A stretch of DNA of 64,000 bases. It comes from Caulobacteraceae bacterium. Lineage in GTDB: Bacteria; Pseudomonadota; Alphaproteobacteria; Caulobacterales; Caulobacteraceae. This document shows, in pieces, positions 34,388 through 47,165 of this stretch. Location of the stretch: the NCBI GenBank assembly GCA_025450315.1, contig JANWHQ010000045.1:62001-126000 (forward strand). The letters are read 5' to 3'. The stretch's first letter is position 1. Every line of letters starts with the position of its first letter. A program made the position numbers and the translations under genes. The notes beneath the pieces were generated by a model. The model worked only from the letters and a program-made list of their open reading frames with translations. It ran no database searches and was not told the origin of the DNA.

Positions 34388-37300
34388 AGACCAGCCTGTA
34401 CGTCGCGGGGTGAAGGGTGATCTCGCCGCCTTCGCGAAGCTCGCGCAGGTGGCTTCCCGTCATCTCGGCGGGCTCACCTTCGGGACTGAGGAGAATGAAC
34501 GAGTAGACGTCTGGCCTCTGGTCGAGCAGGCCCCAGACATCTGCTTCGATCTGGAGCGGCTCGCGCTCCAGGCAATGCTCCCTCGGAGAATAGTGACGCA
34601 GGACCTCGCCGTTCGATGAGCGGCGTTCCCAAGGAAATTTTGCACCTGCGACGCGGGCGATCCAACTCCCGTCGGAATGGAAGAACCGGTCGTCGCCATC
34701 GGCCTTGTAGCCCAGGGCGAGGGCGAAGCGCGCCATGACGCTCGGCCGCGCCGGCTTCGGAGCAGCTCGAGGCTTGGTGATGACCTCAGAGTCAATCAGT
34801 TCGCTAGCCAGCGCCTCCGGTTCCGAATCGGGATTGGCCGCCTCTGATGGTTCATCCGCTTCGAACACGTCCAGCACATTCCCGGGTGGCTCGGCTTCGA
34901 CCACGCCGACGTCCTCATCTTCACTCTGGCGCAGACCGTGCGCGGGGGGGGCTAATTCGGCTATATTGTCGGTGTTATCGACTTGCGCATCGGTCACGGC
35001 GGTGGCGGCGGCGGGCTCCGGACCGAGCGTGAAGTTCTCCTCGAGATAGGCCTTGATATCCTCCGGCGACCTCTCGAACGCGTACGCCAGCGCAGCCCGA
35101 ATTTCCGCGCTCAGGCTCTTCCCAATCTCCTCAGGCACGCGCTTGGCAAGCTTGGCCTTCGACAACGGGCCGACGAACAGCTTGCCATCGAGCCACAGGA
35201 CGTCCGTGAGCCGCGCCGTGCCGGCCGGGACACCGTCGAGATAGGGAATGACCTCCAGTTTGGGCGCCGTAACCCAGCTTGTCCGCGTGATCGCGGTCGC
35301 GAGAGCCTGCACACGCTCGGATTCGGCAGGATCAGCAAGCTCGATCCGTCCAAGCTGAGTCCCGAACGTTGTCAGCCAAGGGCTCCGGCCTTCCGGGCCG
35401 GCGAGCAACGACGGTTGGCTGAACCTCTCTTCAACGAGGTCCGACAGTGCTGGCAGCGCCGAGAACGGCGGCGTTTGCACGATTTCCGCCGGCAGTCGCT
35501 GAAGGTCTGCGGCCTTGCGTTTGACCCAGTCGTGCAGGTGACTCCACCGGAACAGGGTCTGCATGCTCAGCGCGTAGGCGAGCGTGTCGACGGGAACCCA
35601 TTCGCCCAACAGGTTCACCCAATGACCGCGCTCCTCCCAGATGCGGGTCGGATATCGGACTAGCAAGGTCCGGACGCGGCGGGCGTCATCCGTCGAGAGG
35701 GCCTTTCCCGAGGGCAGTGTCCCTAGCCATTGCAGCGCCAAGTCAGCAGATGGACGTTCGGCGACACCGATGCGCCGCCACATGCTGAGATCGAGCACCG
35801 AGGCCCGGATTACCGCGGCTCCGGGAACGTCCTCTTCGTCGCCGGCGAGGAACACGCCGCCCGCCATCAGCCATGTGCCGTCCTGCGCGAGGATCAGCTT
35901 CTCGGTCTTGAAGGCATCCTTGATGTTCTGGGCGTCCCCTGTGGAGCAACCGTCAAGCATCTGGTCGAGGCGGCGATACCATTTCTCGACCTCATGCGCC
36001 GGAGCCTTTTCGGATTTCGCCAAGGCGCGGAGTCGGTCGAGCAGACGACCGGGTCCGCTCGGCGTGCTGCGGACGCCGAGCAGGTCGAGCAGCGGGCGCG
36101 TCGTATCCCGGTCGAGCAGCCCATGCACGAAAGGCTCGATGTCGATCAGAGATTCCGTTCCGGGCGTTCTGCGCAGCAGGTCCGTCGGAAGCTGAATCAC
36201 GTCGCGTGTGTCCGGAAGACAAGGCTTGCCCCTTAGTTTCAGCAGCCAATCCGCCAGCAAGGGCTCCGAAGTGATGGATCGTGTCGATCCCGTGGTCGCG
36301 ACCTGCGACAGGCGCGCGCTCGACGCCCGCGCCCAGTAGCTGTCGCGCTGTTGCAGAATCCGCGCGGCAACCCTCGCCCATATCCGCGGGTCGGTCTTCG
36401 ACACCGCCTCCCAATGCTTCCAGTAATCGGCTGAGAAGTCCCAATCGTCGATGACGAAACTGTCCGTGACGTAGGGATAGTAGACCGACCCACGCAGCCC
36501 CCGCGCCTGCGCCTCCGTCGTGACCCGCTGCCGCCCGTAAATGCTGCCCCGCTTCGAGATCAGAGGCACAAACGTCTGGAGTCCAGAGCGACCGGAAGAC
36601 ACCCATCGCAGCCAATCCTCCCGCGAGCAGGACTTGAAGTCCGTTACATAGTCGGCGTGCAGGAGCTGCGTCTGCTGAACCGCCTGCGGCAGCAAATCCT
36701 CGAGCGCACCGTCTTCGTCGAACAGGATCGCCTTGGCGATTGGTCGGAGCTTCAAGTCGGCGCAAACATACCGGAAGGAGTCTCCGATGGCGGCGCCAAG
36801 CTTGGCTGCGATCTGGGCGAGCTGGACGCATTCGGTCAACTTAGGCTGGGCCGAGCCGAAATAGTCCGCGGCAACTCGCTCGATCACGGCATTGACGTCG
36901 CTCGTGTCGTCCAAGCCGACCTCTTCGAGCACAGCGAAGGCAGCCTGGACGGGGTCGTTCCGACCGCCGGCGCCCTCGGTCTTGTCGCGCCTCTGCTCGG
37001 CGAGGAAGCGGGGCCAATTCTGATTCAGGACGATCAGATGGCCGGCGAGGAATACCCAATCTTCCTCCGACTGCAGCAGCTTCTTCTCGCCAAGCCGCAC
37101 CACCTCGGACGCCGAGTAGAGGACCTCTTTGCCCTGGACGGGCACAATTCGCAGCCGGTCGGCGTCTTGGCATTGCCAGCTCGTCACCTCGGGCGCGATG
37201 TAGGACCACAGGTTCAGCAAATGACGCCAGGTCGACGGCCGAGGGAGATGGTTGGTGCGCAGCCTCTGAAGGAGATCGGCCTTCGAGAATTCCTCAACCA

Positions 37301-38675
37301 GATTCCAGCGAACGAGCTTGTTCCGGTCTCTAACCGACACGTGCTGACACAGCGCCAGCCGTGCCCCGGCGTCGAGCAAGGCCATCGCCTGGTCAGCTGG
37401 CCAGATGTCGAAAATCTGCTGCGGAACGACAACGGCGCCCTTGGCGGTGACGAGCTCACCTTCTTCAGTGAGCACGATCGGCCGATCACCGACGGCGTCC
37501 TCAAACGCAAGCTCAACAATCGCGGCGCAAGACCCTTCGAGCGAACTGACCTCACGGTCTACGTCGGGTAGCAGTCCATAGGCGTCAGCGCGGTCTCGTG
37601 GGCTGGTCTTCGTCTGTTCGAGCCACTCCGACATCGCGCTCGCGGCAAGCTCGCCGGCGCGCTTCAGGAGCCAGCGGTTTGTTGGCGACGTCTCCGGATC
37701 TTTGATCTTGAGACGCGCGGGGTCCTGGATGAATGGGGCATTGCAGGCAAAAGGAAGTGGTGTTTCGACCCCGGTGGGCAGCACCACGTAGAGCCTTCCC
37801 TTGGCGCCCAGGACGATCTCAACCCGGCACGGTGGAAAATCGCCGCTGTCCTCAGCACCCAGCATGCGCTCCTTGCGGATTTCATCGAGCGAGTCGGCCG
37901 GAAAGGCCTCCTCTTCCGACCGGACCAGCAGGAAGGGATCTTCCGCCTTCTGGTCCAACGCCATCCATTCGCTCTGGGCGATGGGGCCGGGACCGAGGCT
38001 CTGCCAGTGCACTGCATCATCGCCAAACTGGAGGCGGCGAAGCTTTCTAAAGAAGAGCAGCGAGACTGGGCTCTTCAGCCATTCGTCAAGGTTCTTCTCG
38101 AGCTCCCGGCGCAGCAAAGGGTTCGCGATCGCCACCTCGACCCGTGTCAAACCGGACGTCAGGTGCGTACCCTCGATCCAGAGCGGCTCCGTGAAGCGAG
38201 CGCGTTCGAATGCTACCGCCAGGGTAGGCGTGAACAGCTCGACCCGATCCCCCAAGCTGAACGTGCTCTTGAAGCCAATCCCGCGAAATCCGATCGTGTG
38301 GAGCGCTCGCTTGTTCGAATAACCGAAGCGGCAGATCGACGCGAAATGAGCCTCGATGAAGTCCTCGCCGTTGTGCTCGAACACGAAGCGATCGTTCTCG
38401 ATCGACACACGCGCTTCGCTGGCGCCGGCGTCGTCGGCGTTCTGGAGCAGCTCAGAGAGAACATGGCGCGGGCTCTGCACCTGCTTGAACAGCTGGTGCC
38501 ACGGACCGGCAAGCTCCGGGTCCGCCTCAAGCTGGTCCCAGCGCTTGGACGCGCGTTCCCTGATCGACTGAAAGTATTCCGGTTGCGGCGCTCCTACCGG
38601 AGCCGGCTGACGTGCGCCGCTCATCTCGACACCACCGAAAGCCGCCTCTTGAGGCTGGCCCGATAGCCGATCCAT
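34371..38675 (-). CDS. giant GHKL (sacsin-like) ATPase of the defence operon
   Basis: 1434 residues. The N-terminal 200 form a sacsin/Hsp90-like GHKL ATPase: N box ELLQNADDAGA near 75, HNGEDF, and GFRGIGFKSTF near 125. The rest is a long multi-domain region with no family I recognise, including an acidic linker (about 1215-1285) and a C-terminal domain (about 1300-1434). Such sacsin-like proteins occur in defence islands but are not a core part of classical DISARM. The gene is inside the operon, 32 bases after the helicase gene and overlapping the methylase. ATG 38675 is used; ATG 38624 is also possible. Confidence 0.8.
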   Translation of the reverse strand: MDRLSGQPQEAAFGGVEMSGARQPAPVGAPQPEYFQSIRERASKRWDQLEADPELAGPWHQLFKQVQSPRHVLSELLQNADDAGASEARVSIENDRFVFEHNGEDFIEAHFASICRFGYSNKRALHTIGFRGIGFKSTFSLGDRVELFTPTLAVAFERARFTEPLWIEGTHLTSGLTRVEVAIANPLLRRELEKNLDEWLKSPVSLLFFRKLRRLQFGDDAVHWQSLGPGPIAQSEWMALDQKAEDPFLLVRSEEEAFPADSLDEIRKERMLGAEDSGDFPPCRVEIVLGAKGRLYVVLPTGVETPLPFACNAPFIQDPARLKIKDPETSPTNRWLLKRAGELAASAMSEWLEQTKTSPRDRADAYGLLPDVDREVSSLEGSCAAIVELAFEDAVGDRPIVLTEEGELVTAKGAVVVPQQIFDIWPADQAMALLDAGARLALCQHVSVRDRNKLVRWNLVEEFSKADLLQRLRTNHLPRPSTWRHLLNLWSYIAPEVTSWQCQDADRLRIVPVQGKEVLYSASEVVRLGEKKLLQSEEDWVFLAGHLIVLNQNWPRFLAEQRRDKTEGAGGRNDPVQAAFAVLEEVGLDDTSDVNAVIERVAADYFGSAQPKLTECVQLAQIAAKLGAAIGDSFRYVCADLKLRPIAKAILFDEDGALEDLLPQAVQQTQLLHADYVTDFKSCSREDWLRWVSSGRSGLQTFVPLISKRGSIYGRQRVTTEAQARGLRGSVYYPYVTDSFVIDDWDFSADYWKHWEAVSKTDPRIWARVAARILQQRDSYWARASSARLSQVATTGSTRSITSEPLLADWLLKLRGKPCLPDTRDVIQLPTDLLRRTPGTESLIDIEPFVHGLLDRDTTRPLLDLLGVRSTPSGPGRLLDRLRALAKSEKAPAHEVEKWYRRLDQMLDGCSTGDAQNIKDAFKTEKLILAQDGTWLMAGGVFLAGDEEDVPGAAVIRASVLDLSMWRRIGVAERPSADLALQWLGTLPSGKALSTDDARRVRTLLVRYPTRIWEERGHWVNLLGEWVPVDTLAYALSMQTLFRWSHLHDWVKRKAADLQRLPAEIVQTPPFSALPALSDLVEERFSQPSLLAGPEGRSPWLTTFGTQLGRIELADPAESERVQALATAITRTSWVTAPKLEVIPYLDGVPAGTARLTDVLWLDGKLFVGPLSKAKLAKRVPEEIGKSLSAEIRAALAYAFERSPEDIKAYLEENFTLGPEPAAATAVTDAQVDNTDNIAELAPPAHGLRQSEDEDVGVVEAEPPGNVLDVFEADEPSEAANPDSEPEALASELIDSEVITKPRAAPKPARPSVMARFALALGYKADGDDRFFHSDGSWIARVAGAKFPWERRSSNGEVLRHYSPREHCLEREPLQIEADVWGLLDQRPDVYSFILLSPEGEPAEMTGSHLRELREGGEITLHPATYRLVYDLNE

Positions 38676-38707
38676 GGATCAGCCATGATCAGCCCCTTTT
38701 GCGCTTC

Positions 38708-42208
<3,501 letters not shown>

Positions 42209-42274
42209 CACCCGCCCTCCTGGCTCGCGCTAGAATGAACCAAGCTCACCTGGCTTCTCAACTTTAGTTTGTAG

Positions 42275-43813
42275 CTAGACCGGTTCATCGACGAGGAGTG
42301 CAGTCGCGCTGCCATCGAGTCGGACAGACTCCAACGCGGAGTCCGCCGAAGGAAGGCCGACGAGCGGGTCCACACCGCCAGGCAAGTCCGTGGTCTCCAC
42401 ATCGCGGAGCCTACGCTCCACAGCCCGCGTGCGGCGGCCCGCCTCCTCAACGGTATTCTGCACTGTCTGAAGTTGCTTGCCGAGCTTGTCCCAGACGCCG
42501 CCGTAGCGCATGAACTCGGCCTTGGCCGCGCTCAGCACCTGCCACACCTCGCTCGAACGCTTTTCGATGGCCAGGGTGCGAAAGCCCATCTGCAGGCTGT
42601 TCAGAACGGCCGCCAGTGTGGTGGGGCCTGTCAGCATGACGCGTTGCTGCGACTGGAGCTCGGAGCACAGGCCCGGACGCCGGATGATCTCGGCGTAGAG
42701 GCCCTCCGTCGGCAGGTAGACAATGGCGAAGTCCGTCGAATGCGGCGGGTGGACGTATTTTTCCGAGACCGACTTGGCCTGCGCCCTCACCGCCCGCTCG
42801 AGCGCCGCGCCGGCCTTGTCCACCTCCTCGATTGAGCCCGTCTCCTGTGCCGCCAGCAGCCGCTCATAGTCCTCATGCGGGAACTTGGCGTCGATCGGCA
42901 GATACACCGGCTCGCCGTCGCCCTTGCCCGGCAAGCGGACGGCGAACTCCACCATCTCGCCAGAGTCCGGCTGGATCCGGACGTTTTTCTCGAACTGCTC
43001 GGGCGTCAGCATGTCCTCCAACAGCATGCCGAGCTGAACCTCGCCCCAGCCCCCACGCGACTTCACGTTGGTCAGGACGCGCTTCAGATCGCCCACACCA
43101 CTGGCCAGGGTCTGCATCTCGCCGAGGCCCTTGTGCACCATCTCCAGCCTGTCGCTGACCAGCTTGAAGGACTCGCCCAAGCGCTGCTCGAGCGTGCCCT
43201 GCAGTTTCTCATCGACGGTCGCCCGCATCTGCTCGAGCTTGGCCTCGTTCTCCTTGCGCAGCTGCTCGAGGCTCAACGTCAGGGCCTCACGGATGGCCTC
43301 CTGCTTCTTGCCGTTCGCCTCAGTCAGCTGCTCGATCTTGGTGGCGACCGCCTCCAGCGCCTGGCGCTGCAGCTCGCGGGCGTCGACCTGACCCTTCTCC
43401 AATCGCTCGGCCAGGTCCTTCATCGCCTGATTGGTCTCGCCGAGGCGCGTGACCTGGGTGTGGGCGAACGCCTCGCTGGAGCTCTTCAACGCCTCCTCCA
43501 GCTTGGCGCGACCGTCGGCCGCCTCGGAGCGCATCGCGCCGAGTTGCTCGTTCTGCCCCTGCCCGAAGCTGGAGAGACGCGTCTCAAGGCCTTGCTGATG
43601 GGCGGCGAGAGCGCCCCTCACCTCCTCTCGCATGAGCCGGCCTTCGTCGCGGATTCCGGCGAGGATGCCCGTCAACGTCTGATCGAGCGCAGCCAGTCTT
43701 GCCGACTGCTCGGAACCAGACGCGTTCGCGCGGTCGCGCCGGACGAGCGCGATGAGGCTGAAAATGCAGGCCAGTACGGCCGCGACGGCAGTGATGATCA
43801 AGGTCGAGGACAT
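42275..43813 (-). CDS. rmuC: RmuC-family DNA recombination protein
   Basis: 512 residues. An N-terminal membrane anchor (about 5-25) is followed by a long coiled coil (about 40-230, heptad-like Leu/Glu/Lys) and the RmuC domain (GGWGEVQLGMLLEDML, LPIDAKFPHEDYERL, VYLPTEGLYAEI), a PD-(D/E)XK-like nuclease fold. RmuC limits inversions and other rearrangements in E. coli; related proteins appear in phage defence islands. It stands first in the minus-strand array, 63 bases before the helicase. It may be a second, island-borne copy added to the defence operon; whether it acts with the array is open. Confidence 0.85.
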   Translation of the reverse strand: MSSTLIITAVAAVLACIFSLIALVRRDRANASGSEQSARLAALDQTLTGILAGIRDEGRLMREEVRGALAAHQQGLETRLSSFGQGQNEQLGAMRSEAADGRAKLEEALKSSSEAFAHTQVTRLGETNQAMKDLAERLEKGQVDARELQRQALEAVATKIEQLTEANGKKQEAIREALTLSLEQLRKENEAKLEQMRATVDEKLQGTLEQRLGESFKLVSDRLEMVHKGLGEMQTLASGVGDLKRVLTNVKSRGGWGEVQLGMLLEDMLTPEQFEKNVRIQPDSGEMVEFAVRLPGKGDGEPVYLPIDAKFPHEDYERLLAAQETGSIEEVDKAGAALERAVRAQAKSVSEKYVHPPHSTDFAIVYLPTEGLYAEIIRRPGLCSELQSQQRVMLTGPTTLAAVLNSLQMGFRTLAIEKRSSEVWQVLSAAKAEFMRYGGVWDKLGKQLQTVQNTVEEAGRRTRAVERRLRDVETTDLPGGVDPLVGLPSADSALESVRLDGSATALLVDEPV

Positions 43814-43889
43814 TTAGGCCTCCTAAGCTCAAGCAGCAGAAATCGGTGTGATGAAGAGCGCCGCGTGAAATCCGCTCAGCGCGGACCAG

Positions 43890-44156
43890 CTACGCGCACT
43901 CCGGCAAGGCGAGCAGGTTGTCGTTCCAGACCCCGTCCGCGTAGGTGCGGACATCTGGGCCGTTGGGCCCGTCAATCACGCCCACGTCGGCGCGCTTTCC
44001 GTTCACGCGCGTGAAGAAGGTGTTGGTCTTGGACCGGATCGAAGCGACGACTTGCGCGCGCGTCCACTTCCAGCCGGCGCCGCCCAGGTGGGTGATCCCC
44101 TCATGCGGGTTGTCGCGCGGCTGCTTGTTGATGCAAGTGACTTGAATATCGGACAT
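43890..44156 (-). CDS. DUF3892-like small protein
   Basis: 88 residues from ATG 44156, where MSDIQVTCINKQPRDNPHEG matches the usual beginning of the DUF3892 family; the longer upstream reading is probably not translated. It ends VWNDNLLALPECA. The family is small, found in many bacteria, and of unknown role. It faces the WYL regulator gene across a 116-base gap with a palindrome, so it may be under that regulator. A frameshifted copy of its 3' end lies at 60114-60195, near the island's right end. Confidence 0.75.
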   Translation of the reverse strand: MSDIQVTCINKQPRDNPHEGITHLGGAGWKWTRAQVVASIRSKTNTFFTRVNGKRADVGVIDGPNGPDVRTYADGVWNDNLLALPECA

Positions 44157-44225
44157 CGAGGTTCGCCTTTCGGGTCTGGACCGCCAGGGCTTGACCTCGG
44201 CGGGCGGTGGGAATAGTTTCCATAT

Positions 44226-44244
44226 GGGTCTACAAACATGACCC
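44226..44244. promoter_or_regulatory. palindromic operator, probable WYL regulator site
   Basis: GGGTC-N9-GACCC (6 of 7 if extended by two bases on each side). It lies 29 bases upstream of the WYL gene and 70 bases from the divergent DUF3892 gene. BrxR/CapW-type regulators bind such inverted repeats at their own promoters; binding here is inferred. Confidence 0.5.
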
Positions 44245-44272
44245 GTCAAGTTTCTTTTCTCATCGAGGGCGC

Positions 44273-45172
44273 ATGGACCAGCGATCGAGCGGCGCGAAGA
44301 TGCGATGGGGCGCCGAGCAGCGCCTTGAGTTCATCGAGTTCCGGGCCTTTTGGGAGGGGGGCGTGAACCGGTCGGACATCACCGACAGATTCGGCGTCTC
44401 GACGCCGCAAGCGTCCAACGATCTCAGCCTCTACCAGAGGCTTGCGCCGGCGAACCTGCTGTATGATTCCAGCGCCAAGCGCTACGTCGCGTCGCCTGAG
44501 TTCAAACCTCAGTTCCTGACGCCAAACCCCGATCGCTACCTGGCGCAGCTCCAGGCCGTGGCGGAGGGGATGATCAGCGCAAACGAAACGTGGATCGGTG
44601 TCCCGCCCCACGCCCAGGCCATGCCGGTGCCATACCGTCGGGTGGATCCGATGCTGTTCCGTTCACTTCTTGCTGTAATGCGCGAGCGGAAGTCAGTAGA
44701 GGCCCATTACCAGTCGATGAGCGTCCAGCGGCCTAAGGCCTTGTGGCGAAGGATCACCCCGCACGCCTTCGGTTCGGACGGCCTGCGCTGGCACGTGCGC
44801 GGCTATTGCCACCTGGACGGTGACTTCAAGGATTTCATCCTGTCGCGCTGGAGGGGTCTTCGGGCTATCGGCCCGCCAGGCGTTGGGCCGAGCCAGGACG
44901 GCGACTGGCAGACCACCTTCGAGGTCGTACTCGAGCCAAACCCCGCCCTGTCGCCGGACCAGCAGGACGCCGTGGCCTGGGAGTACGACATGCCGGACCG
45001 CCGCGCCGTGCTGCCCGTTCGCAAAGCCCTTCTTTACTACCTGAAGAAGAGGTTACGCCTCGATGTCGATGGCGACTCACCGGCCGAGAAGCCGGTCGTG
45101 GTCGCCAACCGGGAAGCATTCGAAGAGGCCCTCGCGTCCTCCAGGGGATTTGTCAGTGGAGACGCGCCATGA
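44273..45172 (+). CDS. WYL-domain transcriptional regulator, BrxR/CapW-like
   Basis: 299 residues: winged HTH (about 15-75, NRSDITDRFGVSTPQASNDL), WYL-like domain (about 125-210, ITPHAFGSDGLRWHVRGYCH, FKDFILSRW) and a C-terminal WCX region ending near 290. This three-part form is that of BrxR/CapW regulators that repress phage defence genes and respond to a small ligand or damaged DNA. ATG 44273 is used since the upstream in-frame ATG at 44207 adds a stretch unlike the family. The gene is divergent from DUF3892 and the defence operon, and an inverted repeat lies just upstream, fitting autorepression. Confidence 0.85.
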   Translation: MDQRSSGAKMRWGAEQRLEFIEFRAFWEGGVNRSDITDRFGVSTPQASNDLSLYQRLAPANLLYDSSAKRYVASPEFKPQFLTPNPDRYLAQLQAVAEGMISANETWIGVPPHAQAMPVPYRRVDPMLFRSLLAVMRERKSVEAHYQSMSVQRPKALWRRITPHAFGSDGLRWHVRGYCHLDGDFKDFILSRWRGLRAIGPPGVGPSQDGDWQTTFEVVLEPNPALSPDQQDAVAWEYDMPDRRAVLPVRKALLYYLKKRLRLDVDGDSPAEKPVVVANREAFEEALASSRGFVSGDAP

Positions 45173-45203
45173 CGGCTTGGCGACAGTAAGGAGTTGAACA
45201 GAG

Positions 45204-45452
45204 TTGACTAGGATTTTGCGGAAACACCCACGGCAGGGCGCGAGTGAGGAACCGTGGCGCGGATCGCGCGGCTATGAGCTAGCGGCGCCAAGTCTCTCGG
45301 CTAAGGAGCGGAATCTGGCTTCGTCGGCGACCTACGTTCGAACACTCGAAGAGGCTGCGGATCTGGTGGAACGCGGCTATGCGCTGCGCATGGGAGCGCA
45401 TGGAAAGCGTGCGTCGCTGATCAGTCCCAAGAGCCTGAAGGTCGTTCGCTGA
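45204..45452 (+). CDS. small hypothetical protein
   Basis: 82 residues starting at TTG 45204, with AAGGAG ten bases upstream, 31 bases after the WYL gene. It has no recognised domain; the middle SATYVRTLEEAADLVERGYAL resembles a short helical pair, and the end LISPKSLKVVR is basic. Its strand and proximity suggest co-transcription with the regulator. The non-ATG start is read from the ribosome site rather than from a homologue, so the exact start is uncertain. Confidence 0.5.
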   Translation: MTRILRKHPRQGASEEPWRGSRGYELAAPSLSAKERNLASSATYVRTLEEAADLVERGYALRMGAHGKRASLISPKSLKVVR

Positions 45453-45526
45453 ACCGGCAGCACTCCCATCTCAAATGAGCCGGCGTCCAGCTTGGCCGAG
45501 GCGCTTCAAATTAAGAGTTAATCCCA

Positions 45527-46096
45527 ATGCTGCAGTTCATCACCGTTGACGCCAACTCCTCTCCCGTTTTCCGGGAGCTTCGTCCCCATTTCGGCAAGGG
45601 GTTCGAGACAGACAAGCCCTGGGGGCCGCACACCGTCGAGCGTGGCGACGCCGCCCGCCTGATCCGTGTTGACGACTCTGGGCGGCCCACCTGCTCGGCC
45701 GTCACATGGGGCCGCGCGGGCCGAGAAGGCGATAAGCGGTACCTTGAGGACACCGATCCGAGCCGCGTCCAGCGGGGCGTGATCGTCGCGAGTTCGTTCC
45801 GGATGCTGCAGCAGCGTACCACCAATTGGGGTGACTATTACGACGTGAGGTTCTCGGCGCCTTGGGTCTTGATCGGTTGCGCCTGGGACGGAAATCTCCG
45901 CGATGGCCCCACCGGCCTGGCTGTCTTGGTGAAGCGGCATGGAGTCGACGCGCAGGGCAAATTGGCCTTCGAACCTGTGCTCGTGCCCCTTGCTGGCCTG
46001 CGCAACTGGCTGGCGCCGGGGCCCGGCGCCAATCTGTCGTTTCCGCCGCCACCAGGTACATTCAAGATCGATGGCCCACACGAGACGCGTCTTTAG
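45527..46096 (+). CDS. hypothetical protein
   Basis: 189 residues, soluble, no signal peptide. The sequence has evenly spread Gly, Pro and Trp residues (WGPHTVERGDAARLIRVDD, GVIVASSFRMLQQRT, APWVLIGCAWDGNL) that suggest a compact beta fold, but I recognise no family and no catalytic motif. It is 74 bases after the small ORF and reads in the same direction, then converges with the MerR-like gene. The island location and average codon use suggest a real cargo gene of unknown job. Confidence 0.6.
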   Translation: MLQFITVDANSSPVFRELRPHFGKGFETDKPWGPHTVERGDAARLIRVDDSGRPTCSAVTWGRAGREGDKRYLEDTDPSRVQRGVIVASSFRMLQQRTTNWGDYYDVRFSAPWVLIGCAWDGNLRDGPTGLAVLVKRHGVDAQGKLAFEPVLVPLAGLRNWLAPGPGANLSFPPPPGTFKIDGPHETRL

Positions 46097-46237
46097 CGGC
46101 CGCGCGAATGCTTCTTGAGGAGGGCCGGCGCCTCGCATTCATGAGGGCCGTGCCGACGTCTAGCCGCGACCCAAATGGCACGGCACGCTAGCGCCCGAGA
46201 CGCCCCCTGCCCGCACCATCTCACGGGCCTCCCGAAG

Positions 46238-46849
46238 CTAGCTCGGCCGCCTGAACGTCTCGATCGGCTCCCGTGCACGGAAGCTGGCCGGTACCACGAC
46301 CGTGAATAGAGGCCTCGGCGCAGCCTCCACGATGGCCCGAGCAACAGCCCAGAGATTGATTAGTCCGGCGGCTTCGACGTCCTCGCTCATGACGTCGTCC
46401 CCGAGGGCGCGGAGCAGGAAACATCCGCCATTCTCAATAAGGGCGTGCCGGTAGAGCCCTTCGACGGCCGGCAGGTCCGATAGGGTGAGAAGGTAACCAG
46501 CGTCAGTCTCGGCCTCCAGCGCCTGAAGGTAAGCGCTCGCGAGTTCGGGAGGAGCTTCAACCTCTAGTGCCGTATCGCGATGATTTGCGAGGGCGGCGAA
46601 AACGACGCCAGGGGCGGCCTCCTCGGCGATCGTCCGGCTGGCAGGCAGCGGCAGGCCAAGGCCGCGGAGTTTCACCATCACCCTGATCTCGGCCAATTCC
46701 CGTGGCGAAAAGCTCGCGCGGCCGCCCTCGCGCGCCCGAAGGAGGCCCTGGCTTCGCCAGTCGCGCTGAAGATTTAGCGATAGGCCCGTGATGGCCGCCG
46801 CTTCTGACGGGGTGAACTGCCCCTCCCTGAATCGCACACGCACGTCCAC
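46238..46849 (-). CDS. MerR-like HTH regulator
   Basis: 203 residues. Residues about 10-60 (FTPSEAAAITGLSLNLQRDWRSQGLL, then LAEIRVMVKLRGLGLPL) fit a MerR-type winged helix that recognises DNA as a dimer. The rest is helical with strands at the end and shows no Cys or other ligand site I can name, so the inducer is unknown. It lies upstream of, and divergent from, the small ORF and recombinase operon. An array of ACTAT inverted repeats (46885-46929) starts 36 bases before its start codon and probably is its own operator and that of the divergent operon. Confidence 0.65.
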   Translation of the reverse strand: MDVRVRFREGQFTPSEAAAITGLSLNLQRDWRSQGLLRAREGGRASFSPRELAEIRVMVKLRGLGLPLPASRTIAEEAAPGVVFAALANHRDTALEVEAPPELASAYLQALEAETDAGYLLTLSDLPAVEGLYRHALIENGGCFLLRALGDDVMSEDVEAAGLINLWAVARAIVEAAPRPLFTVVVPASFRAREPIETFRRPS

Positions 46850-46884
46850 GAGCTTGAGCCCCCTTGCGATTCGCTTCTGAGTGT

Positions 46885-46929
46885 ACTATCCGTGTCGCTT
46901 CCAACGGATAGTGCATATAGACGCACTAT
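46885..46929. promoter_or_regulatory. operator array of ACTAT inverted repeats
   Basis: ACTATCCGT (46885-46893) and ACGGATAGT (46904-46912) are perfect 9-bp arms. The second overlaps ATAGTGC (46908-46914), which pairs with GCACTAT (46923-46929). Three ACTAT half-sites thus lie between the MerR-like gene and the divergent recombinase operon, consistent with shared control by a dimeric regulator. Confidence 0.6.
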
Positions 46930-46982
46930 GGCGAAATTTATCACGAGCTGCAAGCGGCGGCTCAGCGAAAGGAAGGTGCGTG

Positions 46983-47165
46983 ATGAGGGATGAACTCGAC
47001 ACCAGCGGCTACGACTTGGTCGAGACGCTAGAACGGAACCGCCGGAACAGGGCCGAGGCGGCGCAAGGCCAGGGGCTCGATGAGGTTTCCAAGGTGCTGC
47101 TACCCCTGGCCGTAGCGTTGGCGCGCTTGACGGCGCGGTGCGAGGTGGCGGGAGCGGCCCGATGA
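46983..47165 (+). CDS. small hypothetical protein upstream of recombinase
   Basis: 60 residues from ATG 46983, preceded by GGAAGG. The sequence MRDELDTSGYDLVETLERNRRN is charged, and the second half is a likely amphipathic helix. There is no family match. Its stop overlaps the next ATG (ATGA), and the next pair does the same, so it is the first of three coupled genes ending with the serine recombinase. Starting at the first in-frame codon (46881) would run through the ACTAT operator, so the ATG is preferred. Confidence 0.55.
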   Translation: MRDELDTSGYDLVETLERNRRNRAEAAQGQGLDEVSKVLLPLAVALARLTARCEVAGAAR

